A stretch of DNA of 23,548 bases, taken from the NCBI GenBank assembly GCA_021604825.1, contig BQJS01000059.1, forward strand, positions 1 to 23,548. Reading direction: 5' to 3'. A program made the translations under genes and the position numbers. The stretch is from Phycisphaerae bacterium. Lineage in GTDB: Bacteria > Planctomycetota > Phycisphaerae > UBA1845. The notes under the pieces were generated by a model. It was not told where the DNA came from and ran no database searches. It was given only the letters and a program-made list of their open reading frames with translations. The stretch's first letter is position 1. Each line of letters begins with the position of its first letter. Below, piece by piece: positions 1-8,330 of this stretch.

Positions 1-1007
1 GCCACGACTGCCGTTGAAGGCGCCTCGCGACCGATGGCGTCCTCTATACCCAGGCCGACAGACCGAAACCCGTTGCTGTCGGCTTCGTAATAAAGCGGCG
101 CGGTGTACGTCGTTTCCACGGCAAACGCCCGCGCATCGGCGGAATCCAGCAATTCAGGGATGCGACTCATGCTGCTTGATCCAAACCAACGCACGTCACC
201 CAGGATCGAGTTAACGTCGGCTTGCTCCATGAGCGGCACGCCCTCATCCTGCGAAAGCAAGACGACCGCCACCGACTCCGTGTTGAATGAATCGACGGCG
301 GCATCGACCAGTCCCGTCAGATCGGTGAGTTCATCATTGAAATCGTTGACGTCATTGGCGAATGGTTCGTACAAGACAGACCCGCGCACCGTTCCGCCGC
401 GATCGATTATTCGGTCGGCCAACATGTCGATGTACGCAATCGACCAATCGCCATCCCGCCCGACGAAGGTCACGTGATCGATGCCGTTGGAATCCAGCTC
501 CGTCGCCACCGCATCCACCTCGCGATCAAGCCCAGGGAACATGCGTCCAAGGCGATCGTTGCCTTCTTCGGTGTCCGGTAGAACCGGGGCACACGCCAAC
601 AGAATCGTACTGAGTCGGTCGGCCAACGGTGCAGTCAACACGATTGAATCGGAATCGAACGGACCGACCACCACGCGAATGCCATCTTCCGACATGATCC
701 GCAGTATTTCGAAAGCCAACTCGGGATTGCTTTTGGAATCTTCGATGCGCAGCGCGATGCGCCAAGGCGATTCGACGTCCGCAAGGTCGGCGTTGATGAT
801 ATCAACCCCCAACCGTAGCGATGCTTCAACGGCTTCGCCAAGCGCCGATTGCCCCCCGGTGAGCGGAACGATCGCACCCACCGTGACCACTTCTGCATTG
901 GGATCGGCGACCTCACCGCACGACGCAATGCACATCGCCGCAGCAAGAGCCGCGACTGCAACGCCGTGTTTCAATTTCGCAAGAAAATCCACGAACCGAT
1001 TCGACAC
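1..1007 (-). CDS. Solute-binding lipoprotein, ABC-transporter type (3' end cut by window)
   Basis: About 335 codons are visible on the minus strand, and the reading frame is still open at base 1. The N-terminus is a hydrophobic alanine-rich signal followed by a lipobox ending IASC, so with the start used here Cys30 would be lipidated. Just after it, VTVGAIVPLTGGQSALGEAV matches the opening strand and helix of periplasmic binding proteins of the branched-chain amino acid/amide type (Peripla_BP_6-like). Such proteins capture a small ligand outside the membrane and pass it to a permease, but the ligand cannot be read here. The start is uncertain: TTG at 1019, GTG at 1007 and GTG at 992 all precede the signal and none has a strong ribosome binding site. 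The gene follows the TldD-like paralogue by about 13 bases, so it is probably in the same operon. Family call is fairly sure; the substrate is unknown. Confidence 0.75.
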   Translation of the reverse strand, partial: MSNRFVDFLAKLKHGVAVAALAAAMCIASCGEVADPNAEVVTVGAIVPLTGGQSALGEAVEASLRLGVDIINADLADVESPWRIALRIEDSKSNPELAFEILRIMSEDGIRVVVGPFDSDSIVLTAPLADRLSTILLACAPVLPDTEEGNDRLGRMFPGLDREVDAVATELDSNGIDHVTFVGRDGDWSIAYIDMLADRIIDRGGTVRGSVLYEPFANDVNDFNDELTDLTGLVDAAVDSFNTESVAVVLLSQDEGVPLMEQADVNSILGDVRWFGSSSMSRIPELLDSADARAFAVETTYTAPLYYEADSNGFRSVGLGIEDAIGREAPSTAVV

Positions 1008-1020
1008 AAACCGAGTCAAC

Positions 1021-2772
1021 TCAGACCCCACTTTCTTGTTTGGCTTTCAAACGTGCAAGCGGACTCGGTACAAACGGCGGCTTGTCGAAATCGCTATCCA
1101 CCGGTGCGAGATCCAATTCTTCAAAGAGCAGTGCCGGCGTGACCACCGATTGGCCGCCTTCACCACCGAGGACATTCATCACGCCGGGCTTGTCGCCGAC
1201 GGCTAATATTCGCTTGAACGCCCTTAGGTCAGCGCGGACAGCATTCACGCCGCGCACCAATTCCTCACGCCCATCTGGGTAGACCTTGTAGACCTCCAGC
1301 GGCGCTCGACCGCTCAGCGATGCGATGCGGATGCCGAATTCGTTGTCTTCATCCTGAAACGCTTCGATAAACTCCTCGCTCATCGCATCTGCCGTCAGCG
1401 GATCGGTCGACGTTAGGATCAGATTCGAAATCATCGCGGAAGGTCGCGACGAACCGCGCCCATGCCCATTGGAATTTTTGAACTCCTTGGACGGATTGCG
1501 CGACATCACCAGCGACTTGAGACGCCCCGCTTCAACCAACGTTTGCTTTTGGCCAACCACGCCTTGATCGTCATAACGGTAATCTCCGATCAACAACTCA
1601 CCGCCATATTCCTTCACACCGGGATCATCAACCACCATCACCGATCGCGGCAAAACGCGTTTACCCAGCTTCTTTTCAAAATCGTCCGAACGACTCTGGC
1701 TCCCCACCGGTCGCTGACCGCCCGCAAATCGCCTCGCAAACGTTCCGCCGAAAACCGCTGACGCAGCCGACGCCTCTACCAGAACAGGACCGGTGTAGGT
1801 TGATTCCAGCTTGGGGGCGGCACGAATCTTCAGCAACCGATCGGTCATTTCGCGAACCTTAGGAGCCAATTCATTGGCCGCCGGAACCTTGATCGGTTCG
1901 CCCAAGTACACGGACATCGAATCGCTTAGAGTCATGCCGTCGTCGGCTTGTACCATTGCCACCAACATGATCTCGCACATCTCACCTTTGACGCGGAGTC
2001 GTGTGCCTTCGGTATTGACCAGATAGTCATTGCCGGCACCGACGCGAACGCGTACGACCGATCGCTGAACATCTGGGTAGTCTCGGAAGATGCCCGAAAG
2101 TTCAACCGCGAGCTTTTCCAACTCGGCAACCGGAACCTTGCGGTCGCTCAACTCGTCGAAATCGACGGCGGGTTTTTCGCGTGAGAAATCAACCGGTTTG
2201 TCCTCGATGACTTTGCTTTCCATCAAGGCCTGCTTGCGCGGAAATGCCTCCGCCGCACTCTTGTAGCTGCGATCCGTCGCCCACCAGATCGCTTGACGGA
2301 TCGCTTCATAGTCATCTTCAATCGGAAGCGACGCCCGCGCCAATCCGGAGTATCCACCACCGACGAAATTGGTATTGTCCAATTCGTACGACCCCACCCG
2401 AGTCTCAACGCGAAGCTGGCGAAAACGCTGGTCGCTGCGATCAATCACCGAACCGAGCGAGGCTGTGATGCTTGCGACGACTGCGTCCTGCGCCCCGTAT
2501 TCGATGAAATACGGACGCTTCAAATCCTCGAGTCGCAAACCAGCCAACCCACGATCGATCTCGTTGACCATCGCGCGAAGGATGACATCCTTCGCCATTT
2601 CTTTCTGTACGGTTTCAGCAATCGAGCGTTCGGCAATTGCCCGCTCCGTCGTCATCGCGCCAACGCAAAGCGCCAACGCGATGCAGAGTCCGATCGCCCG
2701 TGAGCCCATCGCGTGCGATCGTTGAATGATGGGACTGCCCGGCGTTCCTTTTGATAGCGAAAGGTAACTCAT
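1021..2772 (-). CDS. Exported TldD/PmbA-family protein lacking the zinc site (probable TldE-like partner)
   Basis: A 583-residue protein with the TldD/PmbA fold pattern along its length, homologous to the product of the gene just upstream. Shared stretches include the SNGHGR segment, VYKVYPDGREELVRGV and the final GD-P-G region. Where the upstream protein has the HEIFGH zinc motif, this one reads GGTFAR; in a simple alignment the two His and the Glu become Gly343, Arg348 and Thr344. The C-terminal zinc-ligand Cys is Gly as well (NVLGGEGG). In the E. coli TldD/TldE heterodimer only TldD carries the active site, so a non-catalytic partner role is inferred. The ATG at 2772 is chosen because it overlaps the preceding stop as ATGA and has GGAGAG in front. 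A hydrophobic segment at residues 24-40 looks like a signal peptide; ATG 2709, directly before it, is an alternative start. Confidence 0.82.
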   Translation of the reverse strand: MSYLSLSKGTPGSPIIQRSHAMGSRAIGLCIALALCVGAMTTERAIAERSIAETVQKEMAKDVILRAMVNEIDRGLAGLRLEDLKRPYFIEYGAQDAVVASITASLGSVIDRSDQRFRQLRVETRVGSYELDNTNFVGGGYSGLARASLPIEDDYEAIRQAIWWATDRSYKSAAEAFPRKQALMESKVIEDKPVDFSREKPAVDFDELSDRKVPVAELEKLAVELSGIFRDYPDVQRSVVRVRVGAGNDYLVNTEGTRLRVKGEMCEIMLVAMVQADDGMTLSDSMSVYLGEPIKVPAANELAPKVREMTDRLLKIRAAPKLESTYTGPVLVEASAASAVFGGTFARRFAGGQRPVGSQSRSDDFEKKLGKRVLPRSVMVVDDPGVKEYGGELLIGDYRYDDQGVVGQKQTLVEAGRLKSLVMSRNPSKEFKNSNGHGRGSSRPSAMISNLILTSTDPLTADAMSEEFIEAFQDEDNEFGIRIASLSGRAPLEVYKVYPDGREELVRGVNAVRADLRAFKRILAVGDKPGVMNVLGGEGGQSVVTPALLFEELDLAPVDSDFDKPPFVPSPLARLKAKQESGV

Positions 2773-4490
2773 TGAACGCTCTCCTTGGCGATTGGGGCTG
2801 AGAGAATCGGCGGGCGATTCTGCGATTTCTGTTTCTTTTCGATTTCGACCTGCTCGACCAAAATGCTCGGCGAGATCGCAGACACCGGTACGGAGCCCGA
2901 CTCGGCGCCGCACACACCGTTGAAAATGCCGGGGTCATCGCCCGTGTAAAGGATCTTAGAGAAGCACGTCAGCGGCGTGCCGACGATATCCACGCCGCGG
3001 ACCAGTTCGTCCGGGCGGCCGTCAACGTAGACTTTGTAGACGATGATCGGCAAGACTTTGAACGCCTGCGGTCCGCGTCGTTGTGTGGTGGTGAATCCGC
3101 CGGAAATGTCCTCGAAAAGCAAACCGTATTCTTTTTCTTGTCGCTTCGCCTCTTCGATGAGCTTGGCCCGCAATTCTTCAAACGGAACCTGCTTAGTCGA
3201 TTCGACGATTAGGTTTCCTTGCCGCGCAACCACGCGTCGCCCAGGTTGCCGGCGACCGTGCCCGTTGGATGCGGTGAATCCGCGCGTTGGCGATCGCGAC
3301 AAAAGAAACGTCTTGAGGATGCCTTTATCCACCAGTCGAACGGGCTGACCAGCCATCGCTTCCTGATCGAATTCATAAAATCCGTTGAGTTCGGTGTCGC
3401 CCCATTTCTGGCGCGACGGATCGTCCACGATGCTCAAAAATTCCGGGAGGACAGCTTGGTCGATTTTTTTGGCAAACGTTTGCCCTTCGTCTACATCCTT
3501 TTGGCGATGGCCTTCGATGCGATGTCCGAAGATCTCGTGAAAGAACACGCCGCTCGCCCGGTTGCGAAGGATCGCAGGTCCAGTAAAGGGCTCGACGATC
3601 GGCGCTTCACGCAGCCCCAAGACTTGTTGAATCAATTCTTCTATGGCAGCCACCACTGCCGCGTCGTCGGGCAAGCCATCCGGCGAATGGGCATCAAACG
3701 CGGTGTATTGCCACAACTCCATGCCATCGTCTGCAACAGTGGAAGCCCGTACACCAATTCGCCACCACGATCGACCGAATTGAAGCTTGCTGCCTTCGCT
3801 GCTGATCATCAATTCGTTGGTGGTGGTGCCAGTCAGTGTCACTTCTGAGCTGTAGATCGACGGATGATCGCGAAACATCGCCGAATATTTGCGAATGCGA
3901 TTCACCAATGCGTCCTTGTCGTAAGTCACTTCCAGCCACGGATCGATCTTGACGTTTGGTTTTTCCTTGGAGAAGTCAGCCGAGAGGTCTTCCTCTTCTA
4001 CCATGACTTTGATGTTGGCTTTGACTTGGCCCAGACGTTTGACTGCATCCTTAAAGCGCCTGTCAGTCGCCAGCCATAGTCGCTGCTTCGTGGCGATCGG
4101 ATCGCCGTCAAGGGCCAACTGCGATCGTCCGCCACCGTATTCGTGACCAGCACCGCGCCCGCGAATCTGGTGGGTGCTGTCCAAATCGTAATCGCCGCAG
4201 CGAAGGTCCACGTCCAACCAGCGGTCATGACTTTCGTTGTCGCTGACGAGCGCACCCAACGTCGCCTGAACACTCAACCGCTTCTGGTCGGTCACCGCGT
4301 ATTGAATGAAGTACGGTTTCGTCCCTTCCGGTGAACTGAGTTTGTTCAACGACAACGTCAACTCATCCTGCATCAACGGTAGAAGCGGATGCTCATCAGC
4401 CGCGAGCGCCGCGGTGGGTGTCACGCAGGCGACCCACAAAGTTGACCCAATCGCCAGTCCCGCGATCGAAGTTTTGCCCAATAATTTCAT
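2769..4490 (-). CDS. Exported TldD-type zinc metallopeptidase
   Basis: A 573-residue protein of the TldD/PmbA peptidase family. FFHEIFGHRIEGHR contains the HExxxH zinc motif (His318, Glu319, His323), and the C-terminal NGVCGAESG carries the conserved Cys (Cys527) that completes the metal site in TldD. TldD/TldE complexes cleave unfolded or modified peptides, for example microcin B17 precursors and CcdA in E. coli. The N-terminus (KLLGKTSIAGLAIG, then PTAALAADE) reads as a signal peptide, so this version probably acts in the periplasm rather than the cytosol. ATG 4490 is chosen because GGAG lies 8 bases upstream; an in-frame GTG 9 bases earlier is weaker. The gene overlaps the next one by four bases (ATGA), which suggests coupled translation of two subunits. 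The family is certain; the substrate is unknown. Confidence 0.92.
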   Translation of the reverse strand: MKLLGKTSIAGLAIGSTLWVACVTPTAALAADEHPLLPLMQDELTLSLNKLSSPEGTKPYFIQYAVTDQKRLSVQATLGALVSDNESHDRWLDVDLRCGDYDLDSTHQIRGRGAGHEYGGGRSQLALDGDPIATKQRLWLATDRRFKDAVKRLGQVKANIKVMVEEEDLSADFSKEKPNVKIDPWLEVTYDKDALVNRIRKYSAMFRDHPSIYSSEVTLTGTTTNELMISSEGSKLQFGRSWWRIGVRASTVADDGMELWQYTAFDAHSPDGLPDDAAVVAAIEELIQQVLGLREAPIVEPFTGPAILRNRASGVFFHEIFGHRIEGHRQKDVDEGQTFAKKIDQAVLPEFLSIVDDPSRQKWGDTELNGFYEFDQEAMAGQPVRLVDKGILKTFLLSRSPTRGFTASNGHGRRQPGRRVVARQGNLIVESTKQVPFEELRAKLIEEAKRQEKEYGLLFEDISGGFTTTQRRGPQAFKVLPIIVYKVYVDGRPDELVRGVDIVGTPLTCFSKILYTGDDPGIFNGVCGAESGSVPVSAISPSILVEQVEIEKKQKSQNRPPILSAPIAKESVQ

Positions 4491-4540
4491 GTGACGCACT
4501 CCAGAGCGTGTTGGTAATATCTATCGCTTGTAGCCGAATT

Positions 4541-4568
4541 GTTATACACCTTCGACCGGGCAATGCAA
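4541..4568 (-). promoter_or_regulatory. Candidate sigma-70-like promoter of the tldD-like operon
   Basis: On the minus strand TTGCAT (4568-4563) and TATAAC (4546-4541) are separated by 16 bases. They match the -35 and -10 consensus at 4 and 5 of 6 positions. Transcription would start near 4534, giving a leader of about 45 bases before the ATG at 4490. Found by eye only; planctomycete promoters are poorly characterised. Confidence 0.4.
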
Positions 4569-4683
4569 AACTCGGAGTACACCGCGCCGAGCATCGATGA
4601 CGCTGCGAAAGTGGCTGCGTTTCACATCACGAAAATGGAAATGAAGTTTAGTCGATCAGCAGACTGACACCGATGGGAGAATC

Positions 4684-6024
4684 ATGGGAAAATCATACAC
4701 AAAACGACAATTGACTCTGCCAATGCGCGGCAACTGGATCCTGTCGGCGATCTTCGTTTGGGCGATCACCGTTTGCAGCCAACCCGTGCTATGCGACGGC
4801 GAGCCGCTCTTGCCCGCAATTAAGTACGGGGTGAAGAAAGAGCTCGCCCCGGGCGTGTGGCATCAACATGCCAGCGACAAGAGCGTTCCGTGGGAGATTG
4901 AGATTATCGAGATCGACTTGGATAGCCCCGACATCGAGGTCGTGCCGATCGATGCAATCACGCCATCGAAGCGCGAAAAGCTCCCTGAACTTGCGAATCG
5001 CGGTCGGGCGATCGCAGCGATCAATGCCAGCTTCTTCAACATGAAGACCGGTGACTCGGTGAATCACTTTGAACTCGACAATGTAATCCACGTCTACAAT
5101 CGAGCGGACCTGCCGGCCCGAACCACCATGGGCTTCACCGACGGCGATGCACAGAAAGCGATCATGACCATAGTTGACCCCAAAGGCGTACCCGCCAGTC
5201 ACGCGATGGAATGGAGGCAGGTCGTCCATGCCATTGGGGGCGGTCCGGGTTTGATTGCAGGGGGTGAATTTACGGTCACAAAAAACCACGAGGGTTTTGG
5301 CAAAGTGAATTTCATCGAAAAACGGCACCCGCGCACTGCGATGGGTTTCAATTCAAAATCGAAGCGGATGTTCTGGGTCACGGTAGATGGACGCCAACCC
5401 GAATGGAGCGTCGGAATGAACCTGATCGAACTGACGCATCTGTTCGCGGACCTCGGCTGCGACAACGCGATGAACTTCGATGGCGGCGGATCGACAACCT
5501 GCGTCGCCAATGGAAAAGTCATCAATCGGGTGTCGAACAAAGAAGGAAAACTGCGGGCGGTTTCAAACGCATGGATCGTTCGCCGAACCCTCCCCGAAAT
5601 CATCGTTGACAACGATACCTCCGATGCGTCCAAGACTGGTCAATGGTCTTCGACGTCAGAAAATGGTTGCTACGGTGACAACGTCTTGATTCATGTTGCC
5701 AATTCGCCGGACGAACAGCCGGCCAGCGTGACCTGGTCGCCAACCGTTCCTGCACCAGGCGAGTACCTGGTCGAAGCGTGGTGGGTGGCCAGCCCCGACC
5801 GAACCCATTCCGCGAAATTCAGCCTCCATCAGGGCGACTCGACGAACGAGTTTGTCGTGGACCAGCGAGAATTCGGCGGTCGCTGGAATCCCCTGGGGCG
5901 ATTGGTGATTCGCCAAGATGGCACACCCACGATCAATCTGAAGTACGCGGGCCAGCCATCTGGCTCAATTTCGGCCGATGCCATCCGCCTGACACGACTG
6001 GGGCCATCATTACCGCAACGGTAA
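4684..6024 (+). CDS. Secreted phosphodiester-glycosidase-like (NAGPA) protein with golvesin-like C-terminal domain
   Basis: A 446-residue protein. The N-terminus has a hydrophobic signal segment at about residues 17-35, so export is likely. Residues 80-300 form an NAGPA/phosphodiester glycosidase domain, recognised by AINASFFN (113-119), RTAMGF (217-222) and MNFDGGGSTTCV (263-274). The domain is named after the human enzyme that removes a covering GlcNAc from mannose-6-phosphate; bacterial members are often linked to cell-surface glycans. Residues 305-440 match the golvesin C-terminal-like module (IIVDND, TGQWSSTSENGCYGDN, APGEYLVEAWW, ADAIRL), a beta-sandwich thought to bind polymers. The start at 4684 has GGGAGA about 5 bases upstream; Met14 (4723) is an alternative. 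It is divergent from the tldD-like operon and stands alone. Domain calls are good; the substrate is inferred only as a glycan. Confidence 0.85.
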   Translation: MGKSYTKRQLTLPMRGNWILSAIFVWAITVCSQPVLCDGEPLLPAIKYGVKKELAPGVWHQHASDKSVPWEIEIIEIDLDSPDIEVVPIDAITPSKREKLPELANRGRAIAAINASFFNMKTGDSVNHFELDNVIHVYNRADLPARTTMGFTDGDAQKAIMTIVDPKGVPASHAMEWRQVVHAIGGGPGLIAGGEFTVTKNHEGFGKVNFIEKRHPRTAMGFNSKSKRMFWVTVDGRQPEWSVGMNLIELTHLFADLGCDNAMNFDGGGSTTCVANGKVINRVSNKEGKLRAVSNAWIVRRTLPEIIVDNDTSDASKTGQWSSTSENGCYGDNVLIHVANSPDEQPASVTWSPTVPAPGEYLVEAWWVASPDRTHSAKFSLHQGDSTNEFVVDQREFGGRWNPLGRLVIRQDGTPTINLKYAGQPSGSISADAIRLTRLGPSLPQR

Positions 6025-6454
6025 AAACCCCACCATCCCGTAGGTGGGCTGGTGGCAAGTCGGAATCAGAATCGACCGAGAATGTTCCGATAACCTATAT
6101 AGAGGGCCCCGGAGAAACGGACGTGCCTGTGCGGTTTCGCGTGAGAGACCGGGAAGTTTTTGAAGCCAGCTAGATGAAGCCTTACTCAACAATGCCAAGA
6201 GCGAAATCCGTTCCAATTGGTGCAAATAGCCCAATTTGGGCCATCGGAAGCCGTTTCCCGGAAAAAGCCTTGCGTATTTATGCGAAAACTGAATAAAATA
6301 CTTGGGGATAGAGGGCCAGTTGGTATAGCCTACGGAAGGTGCGATTCGCTCGCTTTTTTGACAAATGCGGGTGGGTTGAAACTTGGGTTGTATCTATCCT
6401 CAAATAAGCGGTAGCTTTGCGCAGATTATGCGGGCGAAGAGAAGGAATTAAGAA
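6025..6454. other. Intergenic stretch of 430 bases, no gene recognised
   Basis: Short open frames here show no recognisable protein. Just after the upstream stop, CCCACC (6029-6034) and GGTGGG (6043-6048) can form a 6-bp hairpin but no T-run follows, so it is at best a weak terminator. TTGACA at 6358-6363 is a perfect -35 match but lacks a convincing -10 at normal spacing. It is preceded by a small GCGA/TCGC hairpin and six T. Nothing else is seen. Confidence 0.5.
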
Positions 6455-7447
6455 ATGAAATCCAAACGAGCGTTCACCTTGGTCGAGTTGCTGGTGGTTG
6501 TTTCGATCATCGGTCTGTTGGTCTCAATTCTCTTGCCGTCTCTTAGTAAGGCACGTGAGCAGGCTCGGGCGGTCAAGTGTCTTGCCAATCTTCATGCCCA
6601 GGCCATGGCGATTCAGGGATATACATCCGAATACTCGGGCACGCTGCCTGGACCGATCCATCCAGCAATCAAACGTCGATTGTTTGACTTGGATTCGAGC
6701 AATCCACAAGCGGATCGTCAGAAGTCACTAACTTGGTTATTGCGACCTTATTTTAGCAAGGGTTATGGTGATGCCGATCGCGAAGATGCAAGGTCGGATG
6801 CAATCAATACCTGCCCAACTGCTGAAAAGATCGTTACTGACCAAGAATTCTACGCAGTCGCTACCAGCGGATGCTGGAAGGAACGGCCCTACAGCTATGT
6901 CGCAAATTCGTGGGGTGTCATATCGAATTCGTCCAGCATCAGTAAAATTGAAGCAAACCAAACCAATCCGCCGCACTACTTTGGCGCTTGGTTTTATTGC
7001 GACAGTGCCTCTGTTCGCGACGGACGAACAGACGTGGCGTGGCGTCCGAAGCAGATCGGTCGAATCAAGCGTCCAGGTGAGGAGTGGGCCACTGCGGATG
7101 CATGGTACCGCAAAGTGGCAAACTCACCCCGAAGCGGTAATATCAAAGAGTGGCTTGGAACATTCGCCCCGGAAATCCAGAACTACCTAGCCGTTATTCC
7201 TGACCGGCCCTATCATAAAATCCGTAGAGCCAAGGTTTCTTCCCATCGCAGGGTTGGTCTACCCGTCTTGGAGCAGATCAAGTTTAAAGGCCAGACCAAT
7301 ATGTCATATTTCGACGGGCATGCCGCCCCCTTCTCCGGACAGTGGCGAAACCCAGGTGACGGTGGGACGGTCAATCCGATGTGGACGCTTTATGGCGGCC
7401 CCTACGACAATTCGAACTATGACTGGAGCGCCAGCAACTTCAACTAA
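6455..7447 (+). CDS. Prepilin-like pseudopilin (type II secretion/type IV pilin N-terminus)
   Basis: A 330-residue protein starting MKSKRAFTLVELLVVV. The short basic leader, Ala at -1, Phe at +1 and Glu at +5 are the hallmarks of a prepilin peptidase cleavage/methylation site, followed by a long hydrophobic helix to about residue 30. The rest is a soluble domain ending with NMSYFDGHAAPFSG. The FDGHA motif near the C-terminus is typical of the large families of such pseudopilins in planctomycetes, which occur in many copies per genome and whose roles are mostly unknown. AAGGA about 9-10 bases before the ATG is a reasonable ribosome binding site. No pilus assembly or secretion genes are next to it, so it is an orphan relying on machinery encoded elsewhere. 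The SGNH hydrolase gene follows after 33 bases. Confidence 0.88.
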   Translation: MKSKRAFTLVELLVVVSIIGLLVSILLPSLSKAREQARAVKCLANLHAQAMAIQGYTSEYSGTLPGPIHPAIKRRLFDLDSSNPQADRQKSLTWLLRPYFSKGYGDADREDARSDAINTCPTAEKIVTDQEFYAVATSGCWKERPYSYVANSWGVISNSSSISKIEANQTNPPHYFGAWFYCDSASVRDGRTDVAWRPKQIGRIKRPGEEWATADAWYRKVANSPRSGNIKEWLGTFAPEIQNYLAVIPDRPYHKIRRAKVSSHRRVGLPVLEQIKFKGQTNMSYFDGHAAPFSGQWRNPGDGGTVNPMWTLYGGPYDNSNYDWSASNFN

Positions 7448-7480
7448 TACGCTCAAGTATGCCTTGTTCAGTCTCTCATC

Positions 7481-8116
7481 ATGATTGATGCCACGATTCA
7501 TTACCGCGAGAGACTTGAGCATTTCAAATCCGAATCCAATGAGCCCGGTGGGATTGTCCTGCTGGGCTCATCTCATTTGGAGTGGTTTGATACGGCGAAC
7601 TTCCTGCCACAATGGCGATTTGTGAACCGGGGAATCGCGTCGGATCGAATCGGCGTGACCGAGCGAGGGATTCTTCACCGCCTCGACGTCTCCGTGTTCG
7701 ACCTATCGCCCGCCTGCGTGATCCTTCAGAACGGCGTCAACGATTTGGGCGAGCTCTGGAGAACGGGCGAGCCTGCCGTTGCCAAGATCGTTGCATGCTA
7801 CGAGCAAGTCGTTGCCCGCATACAAGCCAAACTTCCCGACACCCCCTTTGCGATCGTCAGCGTCCTGCCAACAACCGGCGAATTCGCGGGCATCACGCCC
7901 TGGATCGCACCGTTTAACGTTGAACTCAAACGCATCGCAAAAGAAGCCAATCTCGATTTCATCAATTTCTACCCAGACGTCGTCGGATCAGACGACCAAC
8001 TGCGCCCCGAATTAACCTACGACGGCCTGCACCTCAACGACGACGGTTACCAACTCTACGCCAAGAGGCTCAATACCTACCTCGAAGGCTTGGAACTCGC
8101 ACACAGGTCTATGTAG
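7481..8116 (+). CDS. SGNH/GDSL-family hydrolase
   Basis: A 211-residue protein with the four SGNH blocks in order. Block I is VLLGSSHLEW with nucleophile Ser31 (GSS in place of GDS). Block II is VNRGIASD with Gly51, block III is QNGVNDLG with Asn84, and block V is YDGLHLNDDGY with Asp181 and His184. Length and block spacing fit a complete single-domain esterase/lipase of the type that deacetylates sugars or cleaves lipid esters. No signal peptide is seen, so it is probably cytoplasmic. It begins 33 bases after the pseudopilin stop, without a clear ribosome binding site, and may share its transcript. The TAG stop (8114-8116) lies inside the left arm of an inverted repeat, so the last one or two residues may have been set by insertion of that repeat. 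Family certain, substrate unknown. Confidence 0.88.
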   Translation: MIDATIHYRERLEHFKSESNEPGGIVLLGSSHLEWFDTANFLPQWRFVNRGIASDRIGVTERGILHRLDVSVFDLSPACVILQNGVNDLGELWRTGEPAVAKIVACYEQVVARIQAKLPDTPFAIVSVLPTTGEFAGITPWIAPFNVELKRIAKEANLDFINFYPDVVGSDDQLRPELTYDGLHLNDDGYQLYAKRLNTYLEGLELAHRSM

Positions 8117-8187
8117 GGTCCGCTTTGCGGACCATTCCTTTTATGAATTCAAATCGCAGACGCGATGGTCCGCACAGCGGACCCTAC
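8113..8187. repeat. REP/MITE-like inverted repeat, 23-bp arms
   Basis: The left arm (8113-8135) and right arm (8165-8187) are inverted copies that match at 22 of 23 positions. Each arm is itself a small hairpin: GGTCCGC-TTT-GCGGACC on the left and GGTCCGC-ACA-GCGGACC on the right. The 29-base centre is AT-richer. Two palindromic units facing each other is the layout of a BIME/REP pair or a very small non-autonomous element. I recall similar GGTCCGC-type repeats in planctomycete genomes, but cannot check this here. The left arm supplies the stop codon of the SGNH hydrolase gene. Confidence 0.75.
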
Positions 8188-8233
8188 AAAAGCCCTTGTT
8201 TCTTGTGAGTTCGGAAGCGCGATTGTTTCCACC

Positions 8234-8281
8234 AAAAAAGGGGCGCCTCCGATCAACTGATCGAAGACGCCCCACTCTTTT
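8234..8281 (-). terminator. Intrinsic terminator, mainly for the minus-strand lipoprotein gene
   Basis: GGGGCG (8240-8245) pairs with CGCCCC (8268-8273), and inside it CGATC pairs with GATCG around an AACT loop. Read on the minus strand, the stem is followed directly by a run of six T (complement of 8234-8239), the classic layout for the gene ending at 8331. On the plus strand the tail is ACTCTTTT, so it may also stop transcripts from the SGNH side. Confidence 0.8.
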
Positions 8282-8330
8282 GCTGCCTGCCCAGTTGCAG
8301 CTATGTGGGCAGATCAGGTTTTGATCACTT

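Noticed and set aside
481..1206. Plus-strand open frame of about 240 codons at the left end
   Set aside because: It is antisense to the solute-binding lipoprotein and the end of the TldD-like gene, both of which show clear family motifs on the minus strand.
2773..2913. Longer N-terminus for the second TldD-like protein, starting at 2913
   Set aside because: The extra 47 residues overlap the upstream gene and have no ribosome binding site. ATG 2772 has GGAGAG in front and overlaps the upstream stop by four bases.
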